The notes beneath the pieces were generated by a model that saw only the letters and a program-made list of their open reading frames with translations, did no database searches and was not told the DNA's origin. This document shows, in pieces, positions 44,689-57,424 of a stretch of DNA of 64,000 nucleotides. Origin of the DNA: Gonatopus flavifemur. Its lineage: Eukaryota > Arthropoda > Insecta > Hymenoptera > Dryinidae. A program made the position numbers and the translations under genes. Position 1 is the stretch's first letter. Every line of letters starts with the position of its first letter. The DNA lies in assembly GCA_018340375.1 (NCBI GenBank), contig JAFFJZ010000001.1, forward strand, positions 35,394,001 through 35,458,000, read 5' to 3'.

Positions 44689-45298
44689 CCTGAGAAAAAG
44701 GTTTTCTTCTGACAAATCAACGCATTTGGTTGAACATTTTTGAGAGATATCGTTTCATACAAATAAGACTTATTCATTATCACCAAACATTGTGTTGAGT
44801 CAAGAAATTCATATTTATAATTATAACCAAATCATTTATTTGACTCAAACTGATCGAAATTGATTTGAATGAATATGACTTCTTCTCAAATGTAGATTTA
44901 TCGAATCATCATTGGTATGAAGTTGACTCAAAGAAATATGTGCTGTATTTATCAACTACACGGAGAAGAAAATCTAGGAACTAGCGCATGAGCACCGATC
45001 ACATATCAATCGCAAGAAGACATTCTTGAAATAAAAGGATGAAACTATCCGCTCATCCCATGCGGCAATGCGATAAGTACATATGTTCATATTCTTATTC
45101 CAAGGAGTTCCACGGAATAAACCGGTGAGACTTCTTGCGATTGATACGTCATCGGTGCTCATGCGCTAGTTCCTAGATTTTTTCTCCGTGTATGCGGTGA
45201 AATGAATATTAATAAATTTTTCTTTGGCTGTATCCAACTATACGATTTATTTACTATAAACAAATCTTATTTGAGTCGACGAATCTTTTTTCTCAGTG
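44689..45298. mobile_element. CTGAGAAAAAGG element, copy 1, interrupted
   Basis: The left end GCCTGAGAAAAAGG and the right end TTTTTTCTCAGTG are inverted. Shared blocks with 61460-61837 include 'caaatcaacgcatttggttg', 'acacaatgtttggt' and 'gactcaaagaaatatg' in one orientation or the other. A MITE at 44959-45190 interrupts this copy. Confidence 0.7.
44959..45190. mobile_element. Palindromic MITE, CACGGAGAAGAAAATCTAGG ends
   Basis: TA on both sides. The arms pair through 'ctaggaactagcgcatgagc', 'accgat' and 'tcaatcgcaagaag'. The related element at 61460-61837 has the uninterrupted site ('gatcacatagttgttg') with one TA, confirming the insertion. Confidence 0.85.
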
Positions 45299-48200
45299 TG
45301 TTATGGGCGGTTTTATCAGCGAAATCTGCTATTCTACGCTTCGGAAAAATTAATTCCTTGATGAAGAAGAAATCTGAATCTAAATCTGATGATGAAGAGA
45401 TGGAGACAAGTTCTTAAGTGGTTCAATATTGGCATACTCACTCTACACACCTTGATGACGAATAAATATATCAGGAAACTATGCTATTTTTTGTAAATCT
45501 CTTCTCTCCGTGCAGGCGAACAGGAAAATTCATTCGAACTGAGTAAAAAATATTTCACTTTAATCGGTATCTCCAGATTTCTATCCATAACTACTGGTTT
45601 TAAGAAACTTACACTGAACAGAGAGAAAAAACGAAGAGAATAATCTTCATCGAAAGAGCAAAAGCATCGTAAAATTTATGGTATCCAGTCGTGGTATTTT
45701 CCTTCTTTACTCAAGTTTCATAGTTTTTCATTGAAATCATAGTTACAGGTTGACATTTTCCAGTGTAAATATCAAAACAACAATCTTATCGAGATTCGAT
45801 TTCTTTTGGACAAAATACAACTCACGACACCTTAGGGTAAACATGTACGGATTGAATTCCCTCTCACGTATTATCGAATCCATATAATAACTAGTTTATA
45901 TTTTTATTATCAATCATCTCCGCACTCGGTGATCAGCCAAAATATATTCCTAATGAGAAAGATTTCTTATCGGGCAGTCCAGTTTTGTTAGCCTTTTTTT
46001 CTCCTTTTCGTTGCAAGTCGGAGACCAGTTTAGTACTCAAGTAGATACTGTTTCTATGTGGAACCGGATCTAGACCTCTGGTACAAGAACACGACGAGAG
46101 TACGGTCGATTCTCGTTGTTGCTACATCGAGAGAGCTATTTATATAAAAGGTTGTTACGATAGTTCTATACATATGTCTCCTTCTTCCTGTTTGAAAAAT
46201 CATATCTTTTTGACGTCAATAATAGTCATGACCGTTCGAACGGGAGAGAGCCAAAAAAGAAAAGAAAAATCCTGACCATGTCGTACGCTGCTCTTTAATT
46301 CACATACTGTATATATTCTGTATATATATATATATATATATATTCTGTTACCCTTACAGATACGCCAATTGAATTTCGCACACGAAACGTATCGATAAAA
46401 AAAAGATTGAACGTTAAATTTTACCTCTACCCGCGAGAGTTCAATTAACGTTGAAGATTTTATTCACTTTAGTCGTTGTCGGGCAGTCGGGTAATCATCC
46501 TATTGCCGTACCATAGTATCATAAATGACGGCAAGAAAAGCTTATACTATCTCGGTTGTACTTACTGCCGACAACGACGACTGTTACCTCTACCGCCACT
46601 GGAGTTCCCCTGAAATATATTGCGCGCCGCCTGTTGCCATTATACTTCCAATTCCCACGGTCCATTTCGTGGAGGTAAAAAATTTAATCCGAATAATTCA
46701 AGAATACGGGATGGTTTATTTTTCCCCATTGATGGTAGGAATCGACAAACTTTGTCGTGAAATTCGTCTCGGATGTTTATTCCAAAATCATTCATCGAGC
46801 GCTTTGCTTTTGAATAAACGAATGCTCGTTTCAATTTTGTTATCATCGTTTGTATCCTTAGAGATATGACGAATGACCTTCGCAGTTAATATTCACAACT
46901 TCAATTCATTTTGTTTGTCCTCGAAAGTTTATGACCACATCCGAGGATATACTAAAAGGTTTTCATCATCATTGTTGACGGTTCACGTGTCTCTCTTGTT
47001 CACAAAATCATGGGTGTGAAAAACATAGTCATTGCTTGAGTTCGTTTGCCAGACAACTCTATGATTTCATTCGATTTGGAGATTGATAACCGAGAGACTT
47101 TTCAAATATTATCTTTTTGAGACCGATTGATGCTTGAAATCCCCTATCCTGATCCATTTCAATTAACAAAGAGAGACAAAACACATGAGAGAATACTTCA
47201 CGTTGTCTAAGATATCGAAACATTCGATTATCAATTAATATTCTGATCGTTTAATCAATGAACTTGGTAATTAGTTTTCTCACGTTCCTCATTATTTTCT
47301 CGCATTTTATGGCACGAAGGATGCTGTATATTATTCTGAGAATCTCAACACAAATTACGGGAACATATTTTAATGGACAACAAAATTTTTTTCTCTACGC
47401 TATAATACACCGTGAGAAATCCTTGGTTCTTTTTCATAACTTTTCACGGTGAGATGGTATTTTCATAATTATTAATCTTAAAATTTTCTGAATTCGATAT
47501 AAATAGCATCTAATATTTCTTATGATTTGACTGAAATAAAACATATCGATCGTATCACCATGATCTCAGAATGAATATAAAACATTTGTCTTCGCAAGAA
47601 ATACGGTGCTTTTGTCTTTGGATCACCGTTCAGTTATGTCGCCATTTCTGATCAATCATAAATATGACGTAGATTGAAGTAAAAAGATGATCACATCAAG
47701 GTGTGACGTTACGATTGATGGATTGTGTATTTTCAAAAACTATTCAACTGTCACAACATGTCTTAAAATAGAACTCCTCTTACTTTTTCTTATTATTCTC
47801 TTACGGATTGAATTCACATTTTCGATCTATCAGTTGATAAATCATAAATCCTACTGTAGCAGGGCAACGCACTTCGCCTGCAGCTCTTTGTACTTCGATA
47901 CCGTGTTTTGTCCTCGGCGCCTGATTATTCTTTCACTTTTACTTTTGTTCTATAAGAAAAAAAGTGGACATTCGAGTAGTCTGCTTGACACAATTAAAAG
48001 TACAATAATTCTCGATCAACAAGGCAGAAAAATTTTTTGATGTTTTCTGAGATAGAAATCAGAAGATCGACAAACAGATTGTTACGTTTTTCAAGCCAGT
48101 TTAGTGACTGTTTTGAAAATTGATATAATTCCTTGATCATCAAAGGAAACGGTAAACGTTCATCAACCAATCTTCTATTGGTTTGTTTTCCCTAACATGT

Positions 48201-48940
48201 ATATACCAATGAGGCCCACCCCGGTCCAGCATGGGCCCCATCCTGCCAATATGGGCCTAAGACTGGGTTAGAGAGGGGCCAGAGTTCATACACGCTAGGG
48301 TCGTTTCATCATCGAAAATATTAGATTCTCCTATCAAATGAGTTATAAAATTCTTTATAAGTCTAATCTGAAGTATGAATATTGAGAATCAGTATGTAAA
48401 ACAATTAACATAATTCTGTTGATGAATAATGTAAAATTATTCAAGTCATATAATTCAATAAAAAACGCTGAAAATGGGTCATTTCATATCTGAACCAAAC
48501 CATCGCCTCTGGTCAGCATTTCATTATTTCATATTGTTTGTATTGGTCTTACTCTTGCTCGACCTATCCGAGATTATATTTACAAAGTTTCAATATTCTC
48601 ATCTTGATCTTGGTTTATTTATTTATATTTTCTTGGGTAAAACAACTTCAACTTTCATTTTTATATTGTGAATTTATTTGATTCATCGAAATATTACTTT
48701 ATTTCACATTTCATTGACTCTTCAATGTTTCCATCTACTCGAAACTGACAAAAATCAATGAGGACAATAAGATTTCAATTAAATTTGCTTGAACTTCGTC
48801 ACAATAATCATGGAAAGAAACTTCATCGGAACCGTGATTAATATATAGATAGCAAGAAGTATCTGTTATTCACTCCGGAATTCTTGTTGAATTTACTGAA
48901 AACTTGATCGATTCAACGAGAAATTTGTCGCCATCCATGT
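45299..48940. other. Unassigned 3.6-kb stretch
   Basis: No supported gene. 45612-45765 begins CACTGAACAGAG and ends CCAGTG with TA on both sides, a possible small element with poor arm pairing. A (TA)n tract lies at about 46320-46342. 48210-48260 is an isolated GC-rich patch with three 'gggcc' words. The 114-codon frame (46525-46869) and the 117-codon frame (47687-48040) match nothing I know. Confidence 0.4.
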
Positions 48941-49043
48941 ATACGGGAAAAAGATTTGCTGTGATTGCGAAATCTAACTGGTCTTTCTTAAACAATCTTT
49001 GCTGGTGACCCTTCACTGGAGCAGTAAATTTCTTGCTGTAGCA

Positions 49044-50145
49044 CACTGTAAAAAAATTTCACCGGAAAATTCCAGTACATGTACTGGAAGTCATTAACCT
49101 GTACATGTACCGGAAAATTTCAGCACATTTGTACTGCAAAAATTCAGTGCAAACGTTATGGAATTCCCGCATCAAAACTGGAAATTTTCTGAGCCTCGGT
49201 ACTGGAATTTTTCAGTACACGAGCTGGACTTTTCCAGGACATGTACTGGAAAATTAATGCTGAAAATATCCATGAAAATTGAAAAAAAATTGCTCACGCA
49301 AAGTGATTTTGCAGGGTCCTTGTGTTCCAAGATGATTGAGAAACTTTTGATCGTTCATTTGGATGGACAGAAACTCATGTCTACCTAACAGGATTTGAAC
49401 CCACACTTTTCTACCTGCCTACCAACTGAAACCTAAGACCTAACCGATGAGCTATAGCGCGACATGTTGGAAGGCCAGCTTGGGTTACTACATATGCTTC
49501 ATATCTAGAACACAAGAGGATAAGTCTTGGAAAAACCTCATATATCAATTTCATTGGCTACAATTACAATTATTATTCAAAATCTCAATCAGGAAATTTT
49601 TAATATAAAGACTTGAAATTTTTCCTGCCAGAAATGACGAAGTCCAATAGAAGTGGAAAATTTCAGTGCAACAGTGATTAAATTCCGTTGCATAGCAACT
49701 GGAAAATTCCATCACACGACCTGAAAATTGCAGTTCAAAACCTGTATAATTCAATTGCATAGTAACTGGAAAATTCCATCACAAAACCTGAGAATTGCAG
49801 TTAAAAACCTGTATAATTCCAGTATACCAACGATTAGGTTTTTTTTTCTAAATTCCAAATTTTTTCTCAAGTCCTTTTTGAGGGAATATTTTTTTTTGGT
49901 GCACAAGAACTATAAAATTGTAGTACGAGCCGGTAAAATTTTCGCGAAATCATGGCAAAATTTCAGTACATCATCTCAAACTTGAAAATTCCAGTACAAT
50001 GACTGAATTTTCAGTTATGCTTGGTAAATTTTCAGTAACGTAACAACAAAATCTCTGTACATGTACTGGAATATCCATATTCCAGTACTAGCACTGGAAA
50101 TTTCCAGTCCAGTTGCACAGTAAATTTCCAGTTTTTTTTACAGTG
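49044..50145. mobile_element. 1.1-kb element with CACTGTAAAAAAA ends
   Basis: Starts CACTGTAAAAAAATTTCAC and ends GTTTTTTTTACAGTG. Near both ends it is built of 'ggaaaattccagtacatgta' type words in both orientations. The interior carries a tRNA-like stretch. No protein is supported; the 76- and 85-codon frames are repeat-derived. Confidence 0.6.
49384..49462 (-). repeat. tRNA-like sequence inside a repeat
   Basis: On the minus strand, 'tagctcatcgg' (49454-49444) fits an A box and 'ggttcaaatcc' (49401-49391) a B box, about 43 bases apart. The whole 75-base stretch looks like a tRNA with degraded stems. Probably a tRNA pseudogene or SINE-like head captured by the element. Confidence 0.45.
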
Positions 50146-50346
50146 AGTAATATATTTGCTCTCTCAGCAGATCTAGTTAGCTGTGGCAGCGAAATTTTAA
50201 ATGGTTAGCAAAAAAATTTGCTATTTTATATATAATACCTCGATTTGCTGTGTCAGCAAATTTTTGTCCCTTGCAGTAACTGGAATTCCGGTAACAATGA
50301 GAATTTATTTTTGTCTGTGACAATCATCAGCATGAAGTAATCAGTC

Positions 50347-51810
50347 TTATGACTGGTTTGATGAAATCCTCCAACCCTGTTTATTATCCGCTGAACGCTT
50401 AATTTCTACGAATCTACGACAACCCTAATCTTGTATACTTTGCTTCATATAACCTAATATAGGTCTAGTTTTACAAGTCTCACCATTCATTTTTCCTTCT
50501 GATATTGTTTTCAATGAACTATCATGCCTTAATGTGTGTCCTATCGGATAACTTATTCTTTTCACGACATGTTTCAAGAGACTTCTTTTCTTACTTTCTG
50601 TATCCACTTCATTCTAAGTATCCTTCTATAACACCACATTTCAGAAGCTTCGAGTCTTCGTTGGTCCCTTTTTCCAATTGTCCAAGTTTCGCAACCATAT
50701 AATGCTGTGCTCCAAACGTAACTCTTCAAGAATTTTTTCCCTACCGCTAAGCTAATATTCTTTGAGCATAGTAACTGTTTCTTTTGGTGGAAAGCCTGTT
50801 TTCCTTGTGCTATTCTTGCTCTTATATGTCTTTCGTTTTCACCGTTTTCCGTAATTATGCTTCCTAGATATTTAAATTCTTTCACTTGCTGAATTGTCTT
50901 TGCATCTATTTTGATTTTCGTTCTTCTTGATGTGTTCGCTGTTGTTTCGTCCTTATTTATATTTATACAATAGTTTTCTAGTAATATTGTTTTCATAGCG
51001 TTGAGAATATTTTCTAACTCAGCACCACTCGTAGCTAATAAATTCGCAAATCTTAAGATGCTCACATTTTCTCCCTGAATCTGTAATTTCAATTGCATTC
51101 GCTCCTTCACTTCTTTCATCGCTTCTCCTAAATATAAATTGAAAATCAATGGTGATAGTGAACAACCTTATCTCACCCCTCTTATAATTTGTGCTTCTCC
51201 TTCTTGACCCTCTAACTCTATTATTGCGGTTCGATTCTCATATAATTCATATATTATTCTCCTATTCTTAAAATTAATTCCTACCTTTTTCAAAATCGTG
51301 AACATTTTCTCCCAATCAACATTATCGAATGCTTTTTGTATATCTACAAAACTTATAAACACAGACTTTTTTAACTCCACACGGAGAAAAAAGTATTGCT
51401 GGCATAACGAGCAGGTCTGTTACTATAGCGCCTACAAAAAGAATTAGCTGAAAGAGCAAGAAAAATGATTGACACAACTACATTTTTTTGCTGACATGAA
51501 CAAATTTGTTAACAGAAATAACGTCTCAGCTGCTGGAGTGAATATTTTTTCAAGGGCAACAAATTTCTTTGTAGGCGCTATAGTAGCAAACCATGTTTTC
51601 TCCGTGCAGTCTTTTCTCTACTACCGTTCTAAGTGCTAAAATTGCTACTATTTTATATAAATCTACTCTCTATTTTATTTTCTATCCTCCTGTATATAAT
51701 TTTTGTCAGTATTTTCGAGGCATGTGAAGTTGAACTCATCGTTCTGTAGTCTTCGCATTTGTCTGTTCCTTGTTTTTTCGGAATGGCGACCATAATGTCT
51801 GTGATAATAA
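50347..51810 (-). pseudogene. Non-LTR retrotransposon reverse transcriptase, 5'-truncated
   Basis: LINE-type reverse transcriptase relic. Order along the minus strand: 'MVAIPKKQGTDKCEDYRT' (51795 downward) is the RT start (motif 0/1 region). 'ILALRTVVEKR' follows after a deletion. The 227-bp MITE 51606-51380 comes next, then 'FVDIQKAFDNVDW' (motif A). The frame 51149-50574 covers the later palm and thumb, with 'EFKYLGSIIT' and 'YGCETWT'. 'IGHTLRHDSSLKTISEGKM' follows in another frame, and 'IKRSADNKQGWRISSNQS' stands before the stop at about 50347. At least one deletion, two frameshifts or stops and an insertion disable it. The FADD-type motif B/C region is damaged ('SILRFANLLATSG'). The endonuclease and 5' part are missing. 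Confidence 0.85.
51380..51606. mobile_element. 227-bp MITE, copy 3 of 3, inside the LINE
   Basis: Starts CACGGAGAAAAAAGTATTGC and ends CATGTTTTCTCCGTG, in inverse orientation relative to the other two copies. Flanked by CA on both sides (51378-51379, 51607-51608) instead of TA. Confidence 0.85.
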
Positions 51811-54684
51811 TAACCCTTAATTAGTCGCTCAGTGGTACCGAGTACCGTATTTTCATAATTTTCTGAAATATGGCCTCGAGGAATTAGTGACTCGACAAAC
51901 GCGTTCCAATATTCTTAGTCCAAAATGTTCACGAGTGTTCTTAGTTTCAGTTTGAATTGTTGTGACCGCGCGCAAGAACGTTATATTTTCGGATGCGCGG
52001 AGTCAAGAGTTAAAGCACGTAGATTTACTTCTGACCAGTCGAAGGAGAAAATTTCACTCCCAATTGAGAGGACAGCAACATCGCACGTTGAAGAGCAGAA
52101 CCTGGACCAAGCGTAATATACAAATATCAAGCAAAACAACGATTTTTGTTAAAATATCGTTCGCAACACTTCATTAGAATCAAATTATCATTACATTGTT
52201 ATAATCTCATGTTTCATCGTAGTCCATGAAATCCTATTTAAGAGAATTACGCTTTTTATCGGTCCCTCCGACAATAGCCGTGACTAGACGAATGGAAGAT
52301 ATGGCTTGCAGGTGCAACGGCAGTAGCCAAGTCGCGATCGTTGATGCCCCGGGGCCTTCTTTACCTTTCTATACCAAACGTGGATATAACCAAGCAAACA
52401 AATACCATAACTATACACATACTATATGTATATATATATATATTTATATGCACATATAAAAATATATACGTTAGAACACCGTGACTGCACATGGATAAAT
52501 TGATGGTGATATGAGTCACGTGTGACTGACATGTAATTAGAACATTATCTCTCCAAATCGCGGAGCTGTTTCTCATATTGAATCTTAAGGTAACCTAGAA
52601 AATTGATGAGACCCAACGATCATCACAGGACCATCACAGGTTCTTCAACAATGCAATTTATTTCCCATGTGGAAAAAATGTCCAAAGCTGTATACAATTG
52701 TACACGATTTGTATACATTTTTTCCTCGTGGGTTGATTGAACGTATGATTGGAATTATTCAATTTACGTGTTCACTATCGATAGATGTTGGGTTTTAATA
52801 GATCTTTATCTTTTAAGAAATACCTTGAAAGCTAGCGTTAAGATTGGTACCGCAGATTGAATACCACACGATATTATTTATATCAAATTATATATATTTC
52901 ATTCGAATGAAATAGATTTTTGCAATATACGATCAATGAGATTTACGAGAATTCATCAAGACTGCGGTATATTGGGATTCTCGGTTCATTCTAGAGGTGA
53001 TTTAAAGCTTTCTGATATCCGCATATAGTCCTTTGTTTGAATTTAGTCTCAAAAGAATAATCAAACCGTTGGGAAGAATTCAAGTTTTCATCATTTATCT
53101 TCTCTTTTCACCTAATATTTTTTCATTGGGACGCGACGTCACAAGAGCTGAAGTAATCTAATAAATTACTGGAAAACGATGTTATGCTTCGACGTATGTG
53201 AATTAACGATTTCATCGAATTCCATGAATTCAATTGCCAACGTGATAACGTGGTTTGCAATTTACGTAAGTGAATCATTATTGATGGCAAGCGGCAGGAG
53301 GTAAGATAATGTTACCTAAGTTATAAATATTAGACGTTTCTTTATTCATCTTTCATACATCATTATAAACAAAATGAAACTTTTTCTCAAGTCAAGTTTA
53401 TATTATCATACGCAATTCCATAAATTGCTGTTCAAGTGGAGATTATTCTCAGACGAGACGCAGCGTTTTTCATATAATTCATATTTTCTATTTTTTATCC
53501 GATGTTGAACAGTGTTATCGGAGAAACTTATTGAATGATCTCTAATATTAAATTTAGTAGCATGAGTGGTGACGTGCCAACGATTATTTTTAACCGATAA
53601 ATGTATTTCTGTTCATAGATGATTGATTGAGATTTTCATGAAATGAATTATTAACTCCTGTCACTCAATTCCGACTATTCCACAATAACAACGATATGTA
53701 TTTTAATGAGAAAGCGATAAGTCATCATAAAGAGAACAATTTCTTGGAATGTCTAAGTTTTTATCAACTTTCTTGTATACATTCGGACAAAGGAGTACTT
53801 ATGGCGTAGCAAAATACAAAGAATAATTCCTAAAGGAGCAATGAATTATCAATACCATTGAATTTTAATTTAATAACTTGGTTCAACTTAACAAATAATG
53901 TGTGTGCCAAAGATCTGGAGTGACCCATTATTGAGATATTTGTATTTCTTGAAAAATCTTAAAAAATTCATAATTCATCAACAAGGGAGAAATGAATTCC
54001 AAATTCTACCAAGAATGCATATTTTCGACGGTGTCACGACGTTTTGGCTCACTATGTTTAGTCAAAGAGCGTAATGAATCAACAATCTTATTCTATATCT
54101 AGCAATTTTATTCTCATCACAAACTACGAAATAAGTAATGAAATTTATAAATTTATAAAATGTAAATTCATGATCATTTTGTACATGGTGATTAGTTGTA
54201 GCGTTGGGTTGCAGCATTAACTTTTATGTCGAGGCAATGATGGATCGATAATGCACAGAGCACAGAGCTTGGCTCCACCAAGGTTCGACCAGCATCGTGT
54301 AAAATTTATATAAAAACAGTCCACATTTGATACAAGCTTGACACAAAATCGTCTCAAGGTTGGCCCAACTCAGAATTCAGCACGTTTCTGACTTCATACG
54401 ATCTTCGAACAAGAATGGATCAAACGTCACAAGATCTGCGGCTTATGAAAATTCATAAATTATATATAATTTATATAAAATTATGAATATATTATATGAA
54501 AACTATATTAAATTATACATAAATTATATATAATTTTGAAAATTTTTCCACTTGAGCAGTTATGGTACAACTTGCTTTCGATTGTTAATCAATATTGGTT
54601 GAATATAATTGATCGAGGGTCAACTACCAGCCTTGCCCTGAACTAACTTTAGTCGTTCAAATGAGCGACACATAAAAATTTCTG
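51811..54684. other. Unassigned 2.9-kb stretch
   Basis: No supported gene. It holds a (TA)n tract at about 52428-52443 and a 69-bp imperfect hairpin at 52664-52732 ('cccatgtggaaaaaatgt' against its inverse). Palindromic AT words occur at 54455-54545. Overlapping plus frames at 51925-52177 lie in a patch with more CG words and could be exon-like, but I cannot name them. Confidence 0.4.
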
Positions 54685-54854
54685 CACTGAGAAAAAAAAC
54701 TGTAGCTGAAAATGAGCCCGGGTACAGTTTTCAGTCGCTGTGGCTGTATTTTCACTATCACAGTGATTCTCATAGCTACTTTGATGGAAAATATGGCTAC
54801 TGTAACTACAAAAATGTACTCGGGCTCGTTTTCAGCTACAGCTTTCTCTCAGTA
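54685..54854. mobile_element. Palindromic MITE, CACTGAGAAAAAAAACTGTAG ends
   Basis: The arms pair through 'tgtagctgaaaatgagcccg' at the left and its inverse at the right ('cgggctcgttttcagctaca'). The right end is CTCTCAGTA. No clear 2-bp duplication because the right end is altered. Confidence 0.7.
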
Positions 54855-55590
54855 TGCGTAAGAGAAGACGTTAGTGAAATTTCAAATTTATCCCCATCAA
54901 AATGCACCAAGAAGTAATTGAGTTTCATCGGAATTCATTGCAAGTTTAACAATCTCTTTGTTCGGTGGAAATCGTCCTTCCGACGAGAAAGATAAAACAA
55001 TTTCAAAATATACAACGTTGCGATTTTGTTTCTTCCTGCAGACACATTCCAAATCGACTGTCGATTGATTCCGATACAATGAAGTTTCTTAATTATCGTA
55101 TCAAGTATTTAACTGAAGAATGAATAACGTCTAGAGTCGTGAGCGAATTCATTTATCATCCGAAGTATTTTATCAGCCCAACAATATATCATTTATTGCC
55201 GCGTGAGTCAATGCTTTTTATCTCTCGATCGAATTCTAAAGATAGTCAGGATTTTCCTGAAATGTCATTAATTACCCTACAGTGATGGCAGTGTAAAATG
55301 TTGTGTATTCGATACACGAACGGTAGTCTGTTACTCTCTAAATTCCACAGAACAGAATTCCATGGTATTGCCGAGCATTATGTATTCCAAAGAGACTATT
55401 GCGATGGAAATATTCACAATCAAGCTGATTCGAACGAATGATCTCAAATTATCGATTCATAAATTCGAACATAACTTTTGAAATGACAATGAAAAACATC
55501 ATCCAAGTATTATCTACGATTTTCCAATTTGAATCTATTTTTACGAAGAAATAGTGGAGATTTGGGATTATTCTGCATTGAAGGAACGTT
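54855..55590. other. Unassigned DNA
   Basis: The 60-codon minus frame at 54897-55079 is not recognisable. Nothing else noted. Confidence 0.4.
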
Positions 55591-55591
55591 T

Positions 55592-56442
55592 GATCAACCT
55601 TCGCTGCTAAAAATTTCCCATAGAAAACGATAGAATTCGATAGTATTTCAGCCTCTGTTCTATCGTTTTGTATAGGGTGTATCATGATATCAGATTGAGC
55701 CGATAAAGAAATTTGTCCCAATGGGTTTCTATAGTGATAAACCGATACAACGCGAATGGGTCTTTGTCGGATTTTTATGGGTTTCATCGTTTCTTCTCGG
55801 TTATGCACTATAAATTGTTCTCACTTTCTTTAGTTCTATATGGTTTAATTGGAAGTTTCCCATACATTCGATACCATTTTTTACTTATTCGAGTTTTATC
55901 GTAATGCATGGGGAAGGCGCGAAAGGATACCTATAGTTGTCTATCGTGGAATTCCTTTAAACAATGACCTTGTTTTCACCAAAAAATTAAATTTAAGAAA
56001 TGTATCGGTATTTATCGTGTTTTCACCATACACATCAATACCTTCAAATATGATTCTCATCGTTTTGTATGGGGGGACACACGAGAGGGCACCTATAGTT
56101 GTCCTTATAGCTGTGGATTCATAAATACATTCAACAGTTTATTACACAAACATTTCCTCTAGTGGATTTTCGAACAAAGTTTGGAGTTCCTTAATCGAAA
56201 CTTTGATTTTCTTGTTCTTGTGTAAAAAGAAACTAGCAATTTTTCTATCGGATTCTGTGGGAGTTTTTAGTGGCGATTGCTATCGTGAAAATACGATAAA
56301 ATCCCATAAACAGCCGTACAGTTCTCTTATCGTGAATGACCTATGGAATATCGGGAATCCCAGTTTCAGAAACCACATACAAAACGATAGAAAAATTTTT
56401 CTATCGGATTCTATGGGAAATTTTTAGCAGGGTTTGTTCAAC
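55592..56442. mobile_element. Foldback element rich in CGATAG/CTATCG motifs
   Basis: The ends share 'gctgctaaaaatttcccata' (left) and its inverse at about 56412-56430 (right). The interior repeats 'ctatcg', 'cgatag' and 'ttatcgtg' in both orientations. Frames here (55449-55808 minus, 55849-56124 plus) are repeat-derived. Confidence 0.6.
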
Positions 56443-56934
56443 ATTCGTTGAAAAAGTGTCAATGGGGAATCATACAATGACCTCACTTTGATATTTCATC
56501 GAATTCGCATCAAGTACTCGTACAATTCAATATTTCATAACAGATGTGCATATTATATTTGTGCTTGCGTAATTTTTTATTTAATTTCTATCCAACTATC
56601 CCCATGCGATCCAACAATCTCTTTTAATTATCTCGGAATGTAATTTTTTGTTTGATTGTATACAAGAGATTTCAAAACTTGACTTGAGAAAAATGATATG
56701 CTACAACATAGTCATTTTATAAGTCAGAAAGATCAGTATAAATGTTTTTTTTATATAATATACAACTTTTATACCTTTTACTTTGACGAAGCGGATTGAT
56801 CGGAGTGAAACGGAAAACAAGAAATGTTTTTGAGAAGGAAAAATTGATTTAAAGAACGATTATCGGTTTATAATTCCTTATGTTCAACGATAGATTCCCA
56901 TAAAAAATGATCGGTAGTTGAAATAGAACAGGAC
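56443..56934. other. Unassigned AT-rich DNA
   Basis: Near 56860-56920, 'cgattatcgg' and 'cgatagattcccataaaaaa' resemble pieces of the preceding foldback family. Nothing else recognised. Confidence 0.4.
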
Positions 56935-56936
56935 CA

Positions 56937-57151
56937 CACTAAGGGAAAAAAGTCATTGAGGTAAGGAAATATTTCATCCAATGGTATCTATAAAATATCT
57001 CTTTGAACCAATTGAATATTATTCCAATGAATGACATAGTTTTTTATTGTATGAAGTATTTCATCAGCTGAAAAACAAGATGTGAAGAAATATTTTGTAG
57101 ATACCATTGAATGCAATATTTTTCTATCTGAATGACTTCTTTCCCTCATTG
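56937..57151. mobile_element. Palindromic MITE with CACTAAGGGAAAA ends, CA target
   Basis: Left CACTAAGGGAAAAAAGTCAT, right ATGACTTCTTTCCCTCATTG. CA on both sides (56935-56936, 57152-57153). The arms pair through 'aatatttcat' and 'aatggtatcta'. Confidence 0.7.
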
Positions 57152-57158
57152 CACTATA

Positions 57159-57422
57159 CTCAGAGAGAAAAGGTTGCTGAAACAGCAAACCTCGAAAATT
57201 TGCTTTGCTGAATTCGCAGAAAAATCTTGCTCTCTTAACAAGTGCCTGCCATTCAGCAATCCGGAATTGTAGATATACAGACGGCTAGAAAATTTTGCTG
57301 AGTTACCAAATATCTTGCTAAAATAGCAACATTTTTGCTGTAACAGCAACCTTTAAATTTTCACTAATTTAGCAAAGCAGATTTTTGGAATCGCTTTTTC
57401 AGCAAGAATTTTTCTCTGCGTG
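57159..57422. mobile_element. MITE rich in TTGCTGAAACAGCAA motifs, copy 1
   Basis: TA at 57157-57158 and 57423-57424. Starts CTCAGAGAGAAAAGGTTGCT and ends TTTTTCTCTGCGTG. The interior repeats 'tgctgaaacagcaaa' and 'ttgctaaaatagcaa'. It starts 8 bp after the preceding element. Second copy from 63755. Confidence 0.75.
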
Positions 57423-57424
57423 TA

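Larger units (their letters stand above)
48944..50280. mobile_element. GCTGTGACAGC-type element split by a 1.1-kb insertion
   Basis: The left part 48944-49043 ('gggaaaaagatttgctgtga', then 'ggagcagtaaatttcttgct') and the right part 50146-50280 ('gttagctgtggcagcgaaat', 'gctgtgtcagcaaattttt') together resemble the arms of the 25664-28845 foldback. Outer ends are degraded and approximate. Confidence 0.5.

Noticed and set aside
46525..46869. 114-codon plus-strand frame
   Set aside because: Not recognised as any protein and lacks flanking support such as splice sites or an initiator. Not strong enough to call a gene.
47687..48040. 117-codon plus-strand frame with hydrophobic runs
   Set aside because: The apparent membrane segments follow from T-rich DNA encoding Leu/Ile/Phe. 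No homologous features.
55449..56124. Frames of 119 and 91 codons
   Set aside because: Both overlap the CGATAG foldback element and read through its repeated words.
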